The notes under the pieces are model-generated. The model was not told the origin of the DNA and did no database searches. It worked only from the letters and a program-made list of their open reading frames with translations. A program made the position numbers and the translations under genes. Source: Paraburkholderia elongata (GTDB taxonomy: Bacteria > Pseudomonadota > Gammaproteobacteria > Burkholderiales > Burkholderiaceae). Taken from it: DNA of 64,000 nt. The stretch lies in contig NZ_WOEZ01000020.1 in assembly GCF_013177735.1 (NCBI RefSeq), positions 1-64,000 of the forward strand, written 5' to 3'. Shown here in pieces: positions 54,402 through 64,000 of the stretch. Position 1 is the stretch's first letter. Each line of letters opens with the position of its first letter.

Positions 54402-55058
54402 TTACGCATGGTCTGCGCTCCCCGAGTTTCGCAAACAGGTGGCCTGCAACAGTCGTTCGGCCCGCTCGCGACCCACGGCGAAGGCATCCTGGACGCTCAC
54501 GATCTCGATCCCGTGGCGCTTCGCGGCCCACCTCTGACCCGTGGCGGCAGAGGCAAAGAAATGTACATGGCAACAGAACGCAGCGCGGATGTCAGGCGTG
54601 TCCTGCGGCAGGATCAGTGACACGGCCGCGCCCGTCGGCGCAGCATCCTGTATCACGGTGGGCGTGGCCGTGAGCGAGACCGGCACGCCGGTGGCCGCAC
54701 AACGCGAGGCCACGTGGGCCGTCCGGTTAATCAGCGCCGGGAAGAACAATGTGTCGAAGGCGCACCATGTATACAGGCGACGGCCGCCGACTTCGAAAGC
54801 GTGTGGGGTCTCACGCAACGTCAAACCGTAGCCGAAGACGTTGCCATCGTCGTCCCACTCGGTGCTGACCGCCTGTTCGAGTGCCGAGGTCACTCGCACG
54901 ACGGGCCGGTCCAGGGCCAGAGCCAGCACGGCGGGAGAAACCGGCGCCCCCTTGCTGAGTTCACGTAACAACACGACAAAGAGTTCTGCGAAGCCTTCCG
55001 ACCGGTTGCCCATCGTCAGGCGCTCGACAAGTTCGGCCGTGTAGCGGGCAAGGTTCAT
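54402..55058 (-). CDS. merB: Organomercurial lyase
   Basis: 218 residues. Catalytic residues are in place: Cys99 and Asp102 in [10 protein letters not shown], and Cys162 in FCCHVHFF (equivalent to C96, D99 and C159 of known MerB). It protonolyses C-Hg bonds to give Hg(II). Last gene of the mer operon, starting 19 bp after the merA stop. Since merA is damaged here, the Hg(II) product could not be reduced by this operon. Confidence 0.95.
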   Translation of the reverse strand: MNLARYTAELVERLTMGNRSEGFAELFVVLLRELSKGAPVSPAVLALALDRPVVRVTSALEQAVSTEWDDDGNVFGYGLTLRETPHAFEVGGRRLYTWCAFDTLFFPALINRTAHVASRCAATGVPVSLTATPTVIQDAAPTGAAVSLILPQDTPDIRAAFCCHVHFFASAATGQRWAAKRHGIEIVSVQDAFAVGRERAERLLQATCLRNSGSADHA

Positions 55059-55077
55059 CGTTGTCCCCCGTGGCGGG

Positions 55078-56151
<1,074 letters not shown>

Positions 56152-56427
56152 TCAGGGTTTGACCGACGATGGATAGCCCGCGTCAGCGGTGGCCTTGATC
56201 AGCGCCTGGACGTTGGTCTTGCCATCGTCGAACGTCACGGTGGCTTCCCTCTGCTCGAAACGGACATCGGCTTTTTCGACGCCCGCTACTTTGGAAAGCG
56301 CGTGCTTGACCGTGATCGGGCAGGCCGCGCAGGTCATGCCCGGCACGGCCAGCGTGACAGTCTGCGTCGCGGCCCAGACCGGAACAGCGACGACGGCAAC
56401 GACGAGTGCAGCAAGCAGCTTTTTCAT
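56152..56427 (-). CDS. merP: Periplasmic mercury-binding protein
   Basis: 91 residues. Signal peptide ([13 protein letters not shown]) then an HMA domain with [11 protein letters not shown] (Cys33, Cys36). Binds Hg(II) in the periplasm for handover to MerT, which is truncated here. ATG 56427 has GGAGG upstream. Second gene of the mer operon. Confidence 0.93.
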   Translation of the reverse strand: MKKLLAALVVAVVAVPVWAATQTVTLAVPGMTCAACPITVKHALSKVAGVEKADVRFEQREATVTFDDGKTNVQALIKATADAGYPSSVKP

Positions 56428-56441
56428 GACGACCTCCAGGT

Positions 56442-56522
56442 TCAATAGAACAGGGGCAGCACGTAGGGAAAACCGAGCGCGATCAGGACAAGCGCGACGA
56501 CGATCCAGAACACGATCTCCGC
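56442..56522 (-). pseudogene. merT: Mercuric transporter, last 27 codons only
   Basis: The minus strand reads [20 protein letters not shown] then LPLFY and stop, the C-terminal helix of MerT. The 5' part is deleted so that the remnant starts right after the promoter region. An in-frame TAG precedes it, so nothing is made. Confidence 0.85.
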
Positions 56523-56533
56523 CTAGTAGCGTA

Positions 56534-56564
56534 ACGTTACTTCCGTACCTATGTACGGAGTCAA
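56534..56564 (-). promoter_or_regulatory. merT promoter and MerR operator
   Basis: Minus strand: -35 TTGACT, 19-bp spacer, -10 TAACGT, the long spacer typical of MerR-controlled promoters. The dyad TCCGTAC-N4-GTACGGA (56542-56559) lies in the spacer. Very close to the Tn501/Tn21 sequence. It still faces the mer genes and is divergent from merR. Confidence 0.9.
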
Positions 56565-56569
56565 GCGGT

Positions 56570-57004
56570 ATGGAAAACGGTAACGAAAGCCTGACCATCG
56601 GCGCGTTCGCAAAGGCGGCCGGCGTTAATGTGGAGACGATCCGGTTCTATCAGCGCAAGGGCCTGCTGCTCGAGCCGGAGAGGCCGCACGGCAGCATCCG
56701 TCGCTACGGCGCAGCTGACGTCACGCGGGTGCGGTTCGTCAAATCGGCCCAGCGCCTAGGCTTCAGTCTCGATGAAATCGCGGACCTGCTGAAACTGGAG
56801 GACGGGACGCATTGCGATGAGGCGAGCAGCCTCGCCGAGCACAAGCTCCGCGACGTTCAGGAGAAGCTCGCCGATCTCGGGCGTATGGAAGCAGTGCTCA
56901 CCCAGCTCGTGTGCGCGTGTCATTCGCGCAAGGGTAACGTGTCATGTCCACCCATTGCGTCGCTGCAGCGAGGGGAAGAGCTACGCGACACCGCCTCCCG
57001 ATAA
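56570..57004 (+). CDS. merR: Mercury-responsive regulator
   Basis: 144 residues, exact MerR length. HTH at the N-terminus ([20 protein letters not shown]), dimerisation helix, and the three Hg(II) ligands Cys82, Cys117 and Cys126. Represses its promoter and activates the divergent mer operon by DNA distortion. Start ATG is 10 bp after the operator. Appears fully functional. Confidence 0.95.
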   Translation: MENGNESLTIGAFAKAAGVNVETIRFYQRKGLLLEPERPHGSIRRYGAADVTRVRFVKSAQRLGFSLDEIADLLKLEDGTHCDEASSLAEHKLRDVQEKLADLGRMEAVLTQLVCACHSRKGNVSCPPIASLQRGEELRDTASR

Positions 57005-57087
57005 AGGCTATTCGGCCTTTGCCGATATTCACGCTTCGAATCGAATACGGTGCCTGCGCAGGCAGTGATAGGCGCCGATACGGCTGG

Positions 57088-58077
57088 CTACCGCTGTTCG
57101 GCATGAAGATACCGGTAGTCGTTCAGGCGCATTTCTTGAGGTGTCATCTCGTAGGCGCGCCGAAAGGCACGCGTAAAGTCAGATGCACTTTTGAAGCCGA
57201 CTGAATAGCCAACGTCCTTGATCGGAACGCTTGGAAATAGAACGAGCTCGTCTGCGGCGGCGCGCAAGCGAAGATGACGGATATAGGCACCAAGCCCGCC
57301 TTCATGTTCGAATAGCCGATAAATCGTGCTGCGTGGGAGCCCCAGCGATTCAATTACGTTATCGGGAGATAGTTCGCAATCCTGCAGGTTTGCGCGAACG
57401 TAGCGTCGCGTATATTCGAACATGAGCGCGCGGCCGACGGCTCGCTTGCTGCCACTCAAACCAGCCTCTTCCCCGAATGCGGCTGCGATCAGCTCAATGA
57501 GGCCGGCGAGCTTGCGATGTCCATCCTCGAACGGCATGTACCGGAAGTTCTCGACTAGCGTCGTAGCGCGCTCGACGATAAGCCGCGTGGCAGGCCTGCT
57601 CGGGTCGAGCACGCGTCCGTGTATTGCTCCCGGGTCAGAGAATACGTGCCGCAGCAAGTTGGAGGGCACAACGAGCGTGATGTACCGGCACGCCTGCCGC
57701 CGCAGGCGGACCGGTTGTTCAAGGTCGTTGGCAAGTACGCTGCCCCCACACAAGGGGTACTCACGCTTCTTGGCGAGCGTCGTTATCGAATGAGCTTCAC
57801 CGTCCAGGAAGATGGTAAAACCGATGCCGCGCGCGGAATCACGCGAAATACGGGCAACGGTGCGTTCGATCTTGACATGATCGGTATAGGTGTCGCTGAT
57901 ACGGAACTCGCCGATGTCGTAACGGTCGTTGATGCAGATAAAGGGCTGTCGAACCTGCTCACGCGACGGCACGACTTCGATAATTTGGCCAAGGTGCTCC
58001 CAGTAAGCCAGCAATTGCTGTTGCGGCGGCAGCCCGGAAACATCGAATCGGCTATAAGCGATGCCATTCGCAAGCAT
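57088..58077 (-). CDS. AraC-family regulator (AraC_binding_2 type)
   Basis: 329 residues. N-terminal cupin-like sensing domain (FTIFLDGEAHSITTLAKKRE, PVRLRRQACRYITLVVPSNL) and C-terminal HTH (SLGLPRSTIYRLFEHEGGLG, DVGYSVGFKSASDFTRAFRR). ATG 58077 is proposed; a GTG at 58128 is possible. No obvious target next to it; it may control the PNPOx gene upstream. Confidence 0.85.
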   Translation of the reverse strand: MLANGIAYSRFDVSGLPPQQQLLAYWEHLGQIIEVVPSREQVRQPFICINDRYDIGEFRISDTYTDHVKIERTVARISRDSARGIGFTIFLDGEAHSITTLAKKREYPLCGGSVLANDLEQPVRLRRQACRYITLVVPSNLLRHVFSDPGAIHGRVLDPSRPATRLIVERATTLVENFRYMPFEDGHRKLAGLIELIAAAFGEEAGLSGSKRAVGRALMFEYTRRYVRANLQDCELSPDNVIESLGLPRSTIYRLFEHEGGLGAYIRHLRLRAAADELVLFPSVPIKDVGYSVGFKSASDFTRAFRRAYEMTPQEMRLNDYRYLHAEQR

Positions 58078-58194
58078 ATCGTGATCCCGCGGCAAAGTAG
58101 GACGATGAGAATGCGCTTTTAACTGCACAAGCTTATCTTAATATCGCCAATTTACGCCTGCACCGATAGCCGTGAGGGACGGGCACACTGGATA

Positions 58195-58300
58195 TCACGT
58201 TAGCTGCCCGCGGCCAGAGCAGCGGTTGACGAATTCCGCGACCAGGCCCGTGATTTCCACCGGTCGCTCCAGACCCGGCAGATGGGCAGCGCCGGTCACG
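58195..58300 (-). pseudogene. Alpha/beta hydrolase C-terminal scrap
   Basis: Minus strand reads VTGAAHLPGLERPVEITGLV then AEFVNR and ends in a stop. This is the last 35 residues, with catalytic His, of an enol-lactonase/PcaD-like hydrolase. It abuts the end of the PNPOx gene, so a deletion joined them. Confidence 0.6.
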
Positions 58301-58979
58301 ATGTCACTTCTACCAGCGTGCGTGCGCTCGCTGCGTCTTGCCACTGCTGCACATAATCGGGCGTACCGGTGGGTGCGGCATCGACCACCGGCATCTGGGG
58401 TTGCAGCGCCAGGGGCAACACGCCGGCCCATACCGGCAGGGCCATGTCAGCCTCGTCGTCCTTCGGGCCGCCGGTGCTGATCTTGGACGCGGCCTCGTCG
58501 AACGAGATACGTAACACGGTGGTTGCGGCCAGTTCGTTTGGATCGCCGGGACGGACCTCGCGCGAACGCTTGGGTGCGATGCGCTCCATGAAGGTGTCGA
58601 GCGCTGCTGCCTTGTCCGCGTCCCTCACCACCTCGAACATGCCGTAGATGACGGCCGATCGGTAGTTCATCGAATGGTTGAATGCCGAGCGCGCCAGCAC
58701 CAGGCCGTCCAGATGTGTGATCGTCACGCAGACCTGCGCGCCGCTGGCCGCCAGTTTCAGCATACGGCTACCGTTGGAGCCATGGATGTACAGATGGTCG
58801 CCTTCGCGCCAGCACGCCGTGGGCATGCAGTGCACCCCATGGTCATCAGCAAAGGCGACGTGGCACACATAGGCTGCGTCGACGATAGCGTAAAGCGTAG
58901 CGCGGTCGAAGTGGCCGAGTTGCGCGAGGCGGCGTACGCGGGTGCGCTGCGAGGGCGGCGTGGCTTCTGCTGTGGTCAT
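58296..58979 (-). CDS. PNPOx-like FMN-binding split-barrel protein
   Basis: 227 residues. Features such as DAAYVCHVAFADDHGVHCMP, YIHGSNGSRMLKLAASGAQV and the SAFNHSMNYRSAVIYGMFEV core fit the Pyridox_ox_2/NimA-like branch. Probably a flavoprotein of redox or nitro-reduction type; substrate unknown. GGAG precedes the ATG. Its stop overlaps an alpha/beta hydrolase scrap. Confidence 0.85.
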   Translation of the reverse strand: MTTAEATPPSQRTRVRRLAQLGHFDRATLYAIVDAAYVCHVAFADDHGVHCMPTACWREGDHLYIHGSNGSRMLKLAASGAQVCVTITHLDGLVLARSAFNHSMNYRSAVIYGMFEVVRDADKAAALDTFMERIAPKRSREVRPGDPNELAATTVLRISFDEAASKISTGGPKDDEADMALPVWAGVLPLALQPQMPVVDAAPTGTPDYVQQWQDAASARTLVEVTS

Positions 58980-59168
58980 GACGGAACTCCGTTTGGCAAA
59001 TCGAGAGGGCTCTCACGATAAGGAAACAGTGGCACTAGTTGTAGACCCACGAAGAATCATATTTTTGGAGCCAGGATGGACTGCGGCGTGCTGACGTTGA
59101 CGTTTGGTCTAGTACAACATTCCTCAAACAGGTTTAAGAGTTGTCTGGCCGCATCTCGGTGAGTCGCA

Positions 59169-59492
59169 TTATTGATCCTTCTGGACGCCGGTCCCTACAG
59201 GCGCATCGCTGTAATACACCAGGCCAATGGCGGACGGGCGGATCTTTGCGTTCTGCTCTGCTTTCTCCCGCGCGGAATCGAATTCGGCCTTAGCAAGGTC
59301 GGGGCGTCCCAATGCCCGAAAGATGCTCGAGGTGCGCAAGGCCGGCCAGAAGTCGAGTAGCGAGAGACGGAAGACGAGGATGAGCGCAACGAAGGTTCCC
59401 ATGCCGACGGGGGCGCCTACCAGCGCGGCGATCTCGCGCTCGGGCGTTGCGATATGTCGCTGAATCGAAGCAGCGAAGAAGATATGCGCCAT
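59169..59492 (-). pseudogene. MoaD/ThiS-like start fused to unrelated sequence
   Basis: 107-codon frame. The first about 23 residues (AHIFFAASIQRHIATPEREI) resemble the start of a MoaD/ThiS-like sulfur-carrier protein. The rest is a hydrophobic stretch and a tetratricopeptide-like charged tail (ALGRPDLAKAEFDSAREKAE), not this family, and the C-terminal GG is missing. Best read as two gene remnants joined by deletion. Confidence 0.4.
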
Positions 59493-59622
59493 GGCGGTGC
59501 AGCGTCGCGGGGACGGCAGTGTCCGTTGATTCTGTGGTTTAGGCGATTCGCCGGCTGCTTCGGGGCATCGCCATTCACCAGACGATAAGCGGCATGATTC
59601 ACCGCCCTTCACGTATCGACAT

Positions 59623-60890
59623 CTAACTTCTCGCCGATGACAGTTGGAAGCGCTTGCGCTGCAGGAACCGGCGCACGGCCGGATCGCGCTCGAGTCCGAT
59701 CGCGAGATCGTACGCGCCGAGCGCTTCGGCCGTCGCGCCGGCACGCGCGAGCAGATCGGCACGCGCGGCCCAGTACGGCTGGTAGTCGGCCAGCCGCGGA
59801 TCGTCCGCATACGGCTCGAGCGCGTCGAGCGCCGCCTGCGGGCCGTCCCGTTCGGCCAGCGCGAGCGCGCGGTTCACCGCGACCACCGGCGACGCTGCAA
59901 TCGCGAGCAGCGCATCATAGAGTTGCACGATCTCATCCAGTTCGGGCGATGCGTGCGGCAACGGTGCACGTGCGCCGATTGCAGCGCGGCCTCGAGCTGA
60001 AAGCGTCCGATTGCGTTGCAAGCACTCGCGCGCCGCAGCAGTGCGTCGGCTGCGGCGATCATCGGCGCGTTCCATGTCGCCGGATCCTGAGCCGACAGCG
60101 GCACATAGTCGCCGGCCGCATCGCGTCGCGCGTCGCAACGCGCCTGCGCATACAGCATCAACGCAAGCAGACCAATCGTCTCTGGCTCCTCGGGCAGCAG
60201 TTCGACGAGCAGTTGCGCAAGAAACAGCGCCTCACCGGTGAGATCGCGGCTCCCGGTATCGCCGCCGACCGGGTCGGTCCACCCTTCCGCATACGCCGCA
60301 TAGACCGCTTCCAGCACCGCAGCGAGCCGGCCGGGCAACTCCTCGCGCTCGGGCACGCTGAACGGAATGCCCGCTTCGCGGATCTTGTTCTTCGCCCGCA
60401 CGAGGCGCTTGCTCATTGCGGCGGGCGACATGAGGAACGCGGATGCAATCGTCTTCGCTTCGAGCCCCAGCACCACCTGCAGCATTAGCGGCGTGCGAAT
60501 CGCGGCCTCGAGCGCAGGGTGTGTGCACGCGAACAGCAGCGCAAGCCGCCGGTCGGGCAACGCACCTGCTTCACGCTCGTCGATCTCGTCGGCGAGAATC
60601 GTGAGCTGGTTTGTCACTTCGTCACCGACGCGGCGATGGCGCGCGCCGTCGATCGCCCGGCGGCGCGCGACCGTCATCAGCCACGCTTCGGGATTCGCGG
60701 GGCAGCCGCGCTCCGGCCACTCGGCCAGCGCGGCCGCAAACGCGTCGGCCAGCGCGTCCTCGGCTGCGGCGACGTCGCGCGTACGCATCGCCAGCAGCGC
60801 GACGAGCTTGCCGTAACTGCGGCGGGCGACCGCCTCGGCGATCGCCCGCGCGGCGCCGTCAGTGTCACGGCCGCAGCCGGACGGACTCAT
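59623..60890 (-). pseudogene. ECF42-type RNA polymerase sigma factor, frameshifted C-terminus
   Basis: Sigma-70 regions 2 and 4 are intact (SYGKLVALLAMRTRDVAAAE, WLMTVARRRAIDGARHRRVG, LGLEAKTIASAFLMSPAAMS). The long C-terminal TPR-like extension typical of ECF42 (AIGRFQLEAALQSAH ... LYDALLAIAASPVVAVNRAL) switches frame near 59945-59975. The true end (stop 59623) is thus in a different frame. ATG 60890 overlaps the stop of the YCII gene, an arrangement typical of ECF42/DGPF operons. A truncated or ribosome-shifted product could keep activity; a sequencing error is also possible. Confidence 0.8.
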
Positions 60891-61258
60891 GCAGCAGATG
60901 GCGCATCGTAGGGGGCAGTCCAGACCGGGCGCACTTCCATGATGCCGTGCCCCGCGCCGGGACAACGCGATGCCCACGCGATCGCCGCGTCCAGGTTGGG
61001 CACGTCGATCAGGTAGTAGCCGGCGAGCTGCTCCTTCGAATCGGAATACGGTCCGTCAAGCACCTGCGGCTTGCCGTCAACGAGCCGCACCGTGGTGGCC
61101 GTGTTCGTGTTCTGCAGCCGGTTGGCGCCCACCAGCGCCTCCGCTTTTTTCAACGATTCGGTGTACGCCTGATACGCGGCGACGCCTTGCTGCCGCTCGC
61201 TGTCGGTCATCTGGTTCCAGCCGTTTTCTTGCGAATAGATCATCAACAGGTATTGCAT
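60887..61258 (-). CDS. YCII/DGPF-domain protein
   Basis: 123 residues. YCII fold: QYLLMIYSQENGWNQMTDSE, the DGPF-type motif VLDGPYSDSKEQLAGYYLID, and the C-terminal GIMEVRPVW. DGPF proteins accompany ECF42 sigma factors and are their regulatory targets in other bacteria. ATGA overlap with the sigma gene gives translational coupling. GGAGG before the ATG at 61258. Confidence 0.9.
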   Translation of the reverse strand: MQYLLMIYSQENGWNQMTDSERQQGVAAYQAYTESLKKAEALVGANRLQNTNTATTVRLVDGKPQVLDGPYSDSKEQLAGYYLIDVPNLDAAIAWASRCPGAGHGIMEVRPVWTAPYDAPSAA

Positions 61259-61289
61259 ATGAGCCTCCGTTACAGGTTGAGGCGGGTAA

Positions 61290-61829
61290 TTACATCGGGC
61301 CGCCATCACAATGACGCGCGGGCCACATGCTGACGGACAGGCGGCATTGAAAAAATCGAGAACTGCGCACCGGCCCTAATCGCCCGCCTCCGTCGAGGAC
61401 CCTGCGCGTGGTCACTTCGGGCGAGCCCGCTATCCCCTCCGATTGCGTGACACCTTCCCAGATGAAGAACGTCCTTTTGCCGATCGAATAACCGCATGTG
61501 GGTAGCACGATTGCCGGCGTCTGCTGGTCGAAGTCGATCGGTACGAGCGTCACGTTCTCTGGGATCTCTCCGAACAGCTTGCGCAGCCGGCGCCGCTTGG
61601 CCTCGATGTTTTGAGGCTGATCCACTTCCCATACCGGAATGCGGGCGATCGGGGCCAGCCGGTAAGCGCGAGTATCGAAGCCTGCGCCCAGATTGACCAA
61701 TGCCTCGATCTGGCCGATAGACTCGATTAACTTCTCGTCGATGTACCGCTTGCGGCATAAGATACCGCCCCAAACGCCGGGGAATTTTTTCTCCGTCATC
61801 CTAAGACCTCGTGCGAGGAAGTGCTTCAA
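61290..61829 (-). pseudogene. SAM-dependent methyltransferase (LCMT-like) fragment
   Basis: The middle of a leucine-carboxyl-methyltransferase-type protein is preserved: GGILCRKRYIDEKLIESIGQ, then VNLGAGFDTRAYRLAPIARI, NIEAKRRRLRKLFGEIPENV and FFIWEGVTQ. Both the N-terminal part and the end are missing, and the frame turns to junk after WEGVTQSEG. About 180 of about 280 residues remain. Confidence 0.7.
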
Positions 61830-62058
61830 GCGGTAGAGTTCGGCCGCAAATGGCCGCCAGGCTAGTTGCCAAAAATCCTATGACAATCCCTCGCGATTGA
61901 CAACGCCATCGATTGCATCGCATATGCACACGGTAGCGAGGGGCCGCTTTCGGACGGCGAGTTCTTGAGTTCCACCGACCGGACTGGGCCGCCTCTTGTT
62001 GCAACCGGTTCCTGCGCCTAATGTTTAGAAGCAGGCACCGGACAAGGAAAGAAATCGT

Positions 62059-64000
62059 ATGCGCTGCGCAAACTGCGGATTCGGGAATCCCGCTGGGGCC
62101 GGCTTCTGTGAAGCATGCGGCGCCATGCTGGCGCGCACATGTCCGCGCTGCGGACACGAGGCGGGGCCTTCCGCCAAATTCTGCAGCGAGTGCGGCGCGC
62201 CGCTGACCGACGGGCCCGCAGCGCTGTCCCTGCGGCCCCAGTCTGTTTCAGGGCCGTCCCCCGCGCCCATCCATTACACGCCGCACCACCTTGCCGAGCG
62301 CATCCGCGCCGAGCAGGCGGCCATGGAAGCCCGGGGCGAGATCGCCGGCGAGCGCAAGACCGTCACGGCGCTGTTTGCCGACATGGCGGGGTCCACGGCG
62401 CTGGTTCACGGCCTGGACCCGGAAGAGGCCCAGCGCCTGATCGAGCCAGTCGTCGCGCTGATGATGGAAGCTGTCCACTACTACGAGGGCTATGTCGCCA
62501 AATCTCTTGGCGACGGCATCCTGGCGCTGTTCGGCGCGCCCATCGCCCATGAGGACCATCCGCAGCGCGCGCTGTATGCAGCGCTGCGGATGCAGCATGC
62601 GATGCGCCGGCACGGGGACAGGATTCGTCTGGAGAAAGGCATTCCGCTGCAAATTCGCGTCGGCATCCACACCGGTGAGGTTGTCGTGCGTTCGATCCGC
62701 ACGGACGACCTGCACACCGATTACGATCCGGTCGGACACACGATCCACATTGCGTCCCGGATGGAAGGGATCGCCGCCCCCTCGTCGATTCTGGTGAGCG
62801 AGTCCACGCACAAACTCGCCGCGGGCTATTTTGAATTCAAGGCGCTGGGGCCCACGCAGGTCAAAGGGGTCCCCGAACCACTCGTCGTGCATGAGGTGTT
62901 GGGTCCCGGCGCGTTGCGCACGCGCCTGCAACTGTCGGCACATCGCGGCCTGGCCAGGTTCGTGGGCCGGCAGATCGAACTGGACCATTTGCATGCAGCG
63001 CTGGAGCAGGTAAAAGAGGGACGCGGACAGGTCGTCGCGGTGGCCGGCGAGGCCGGGGTCGGGAAGTCGCGGCTGTTCCATGAGTTCAAGGAGCGCTCCC
63101 GGGGCAGCTGTGCATTGCTGGAGACATTTTCGGTTTCGCACGGCAAGGCCTTCGCTTATTTGCCGCTCATCGAGCTATTGAAGAACTATTTTCAGATCAC
63201 TGTTCAGGACGACGAGCGGCAGTGTCGGGAAAAGGTCATGGGCAAGGCGCTGACCCTCGAGCGAAGCTTCGAGGATCTGGTGCCTTACCTTCTCTATCTG
63301 CTTGGCATCGGCGAGCGCGGAGCGGCGCTCGCGGAAATGGATCCGCAGATCCGGCGTGATCGGACCATTGACGCGATCATCCAGCTTCTAACGCGGGAGA
63401 GCCGCGACCAGCCGATCGAGTTGTTGTTCGAGGATCTGCAATGGCTGGACCGCGAGACCGAAGCATTCCTGTTGAGCCTCATCGGCCGCGTGGCGAAGTC
63501 ACGGATCCTGCTCCTTGTGAACTACCGGCCAGAGTATCAGCCTGTCTGGGAACGCGCGGGGCATTGCAGCCAGCTGCGACTCGAACCGCTTGGTCCGGCA
63601 GAAGCCCAGGGATTGCTCTCGGCGCTGCTTGGGGACGATCCCACCCTCGTGCCGCTCAAACAGCTCATCCTGGAGAAGACGGAGGGCAACCCCTTCTTCA
63701 TGGAGGAAGTGGTACAGACGCTGGTCGAAGAAAAATCGCTGCTCGGCGAACCCGGCCGTTTCCGGATCGAGCATACCCCGGCGGCGCTGCATATTCCGAC
63801 CACCGTGCAAGGTGTGCTCGCCGCTCGGATCGACCGGCTCCCCGTCGCGGAGAAAGACTTGCTGCAGGCACTTGCCGTCATCGGCAAGGAGTTTTCGTTC
63901 AGTCTGATCCAGCGCATCTGCGATGGGCCGGGCGCCCCCACCGATGACGCACTGCGCAATCTGCTGGCCCGCCTGGAGGCCGCGGAATTCATTTACGAGC
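62059..64000 (+). CDS. Zinc-ribbon/adenylate cyclase/AAA ATPase protein, 3' end beyond window
   Basis: Open for 647 codons to the window end. Residues 1-55 hold two zinc ribbons (CANCGFGNPAGAGFCEAC and CPRCGHEAGPSAKFCSEC). Residues about 95-260 form a class III cyclase domain (RKTVTALFADMAGST and SLGDGILALFGAP, with metal-binding Asp residues). From about 290 comes an AAA ATPase with Walker A GEAGVGKSR at about 329 and Walker B-like LLFEDLQWLD. Such LuxR/AfsR-like proteins are thought to be signal-transducing cyclases, but not all bind ATP productively. AAGGAAAG precedes the ATG. Confidence 0.9.
   Translation, partial: MRCANCGFGNPAGAGFCEACGAMLARTCPRCGHEAGPSAKFCSECGAPLTDGPAALSLRPQSVSGPSPAPIHYTPHHLAERIRAEQAAMEARGEIAGERKTVTALFADMAGSTALVHGLDPEEAQRLIEPVVALMMEAVHYYEGYVAKSLGDGILALFGAPIAHEDHPQRALYAALRMQHAMRRHGDRIRLEKGIPLQIRVGIHTGEVVVRSIRTDDLHTDYDPVGHTIHIASRMEGIAAPSSILVSESTHKLAAGYFEFKALGPTQVKGVPEPLVVHEVLGPGALRTRLQLSAHRGLARFVGRQIELDHLHAALEQVKEGRGQVVAVAGEAGVGKSRLFHEFKERSRGSCALLETFSVSHGKAFAYLPLIELLKNYFQITVQDDERQCREKVMGKALTLERSFEDLVPYLLYLLGIGERGAALAEMDPQIRRDRTIDAIIQLLTRESRDQPIELLFEDLQWLDRETEAFLLSLIGRVAKSRILLLVNYRPEYQPVWERAGHCSQLRLEPLGPAEAQGLLSALLGDDPTLVPLKQLILEKTEGNPFFMEEVVQTLVEEKSLLGEPGRFRIEHTPAALHIPTTVQGVLAARIDRLPVAEKDLLQALAVIGKEFSFSLIQRICDGPGAPTDDALRNLLARLEAAEFIYE

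Noticed and set aside
59637..60488. 283-codon plus-strand frame
   Set aside because: Arg/Ala-rich antisense shadow of the ECF42 sigma gene.

Overview
The window looks like an accessory region from a GC-rich betaproteobacterium of the Burkholderiaceae (Burkholderia, Paraburkholderia or Caballeronia type). The evidence is the MexEF/BpeEF-type RND pump, a Burkholderia-style porin, many LysR/AraC-regulated oxidoreductases, an orphan DUF4096 transposase-type gene and strong codon bias to G/C. No rRNA, tRNA or CRISPR array was seen. Decayed genes and mobile-element scraps are frequent, as expected of a plastic part of a secondary replicon.

Layout. 1-2000: tail of a DHA2 drug exporter and an AraC-GyrI regulator. 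2690-18860: a zone in which the promoter region of one AraC_N-type regulator recurs five times, two copies with an intact regulator and three with the regulator lost or truncated. Its divergent or adjacent genes are an FMN reductase, a broken DHA2 exporter and an NmrA-like oxidoreductase. This zone also holds a quinone-oxidoreductase-like gene, an integrase scrap and a complete RND efflux operon. 19790-32080: two secreted proteins, one with a c-type heme motif; an SPFH-domain gene paired with an unknown gene; a LysR/SDR divergon with a clear operator; a nucleotidyltransferase gene followed by an attC-like site; homocysteine methyltransferase; a GlxA-type regulator with a 13-bp inverted repeat over its start; a GNAT; and an AT-richer membrane-bound alpha/beta hydrolase.

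32230-43300: a secreted beta-propeller protein and a PAS/sigma-54 activator with matching palindromes before its own gene and before an aldehyde dehydrogenase-SDR operon that carries a near-perfect -24/-12 promoter. A relic integron follows (cassette with VOC gene, attC, core site, intI tail), then an aromatic-acid transporter with an extradiol dioxygenase. 43600-54020: a DUF1326/DUF2182 pair, a 22-residue leucine-rich-repeat protein, and a LysR-controlled run of SDR, SnoaL, porin, hydrolase and ABM genes suited to uptake and turnover of a small organic substrate.

54400-57000: a mer operon with intact merR, operator, merP and merB, but merT reduced to 27 codons and merA carrying an in-frame deletion of its pyridine-nucleotide domain. 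57090-64000: an AraC regulator, a PNPOx-like flavoprotein, gene remnants, a YCII/ECF42-type sigma pair with a frameshifted sigma C-terminus, a methyltransferase fragment, and the start of a zinc-ribbon/adenylate cyclase/AAA ATPase protein that runs off the window. The most notable observations are the repeated AraC promoter module, the relic integron with a second orphan attC-like site, the sigma-54 circuit and the gutted mer operon.
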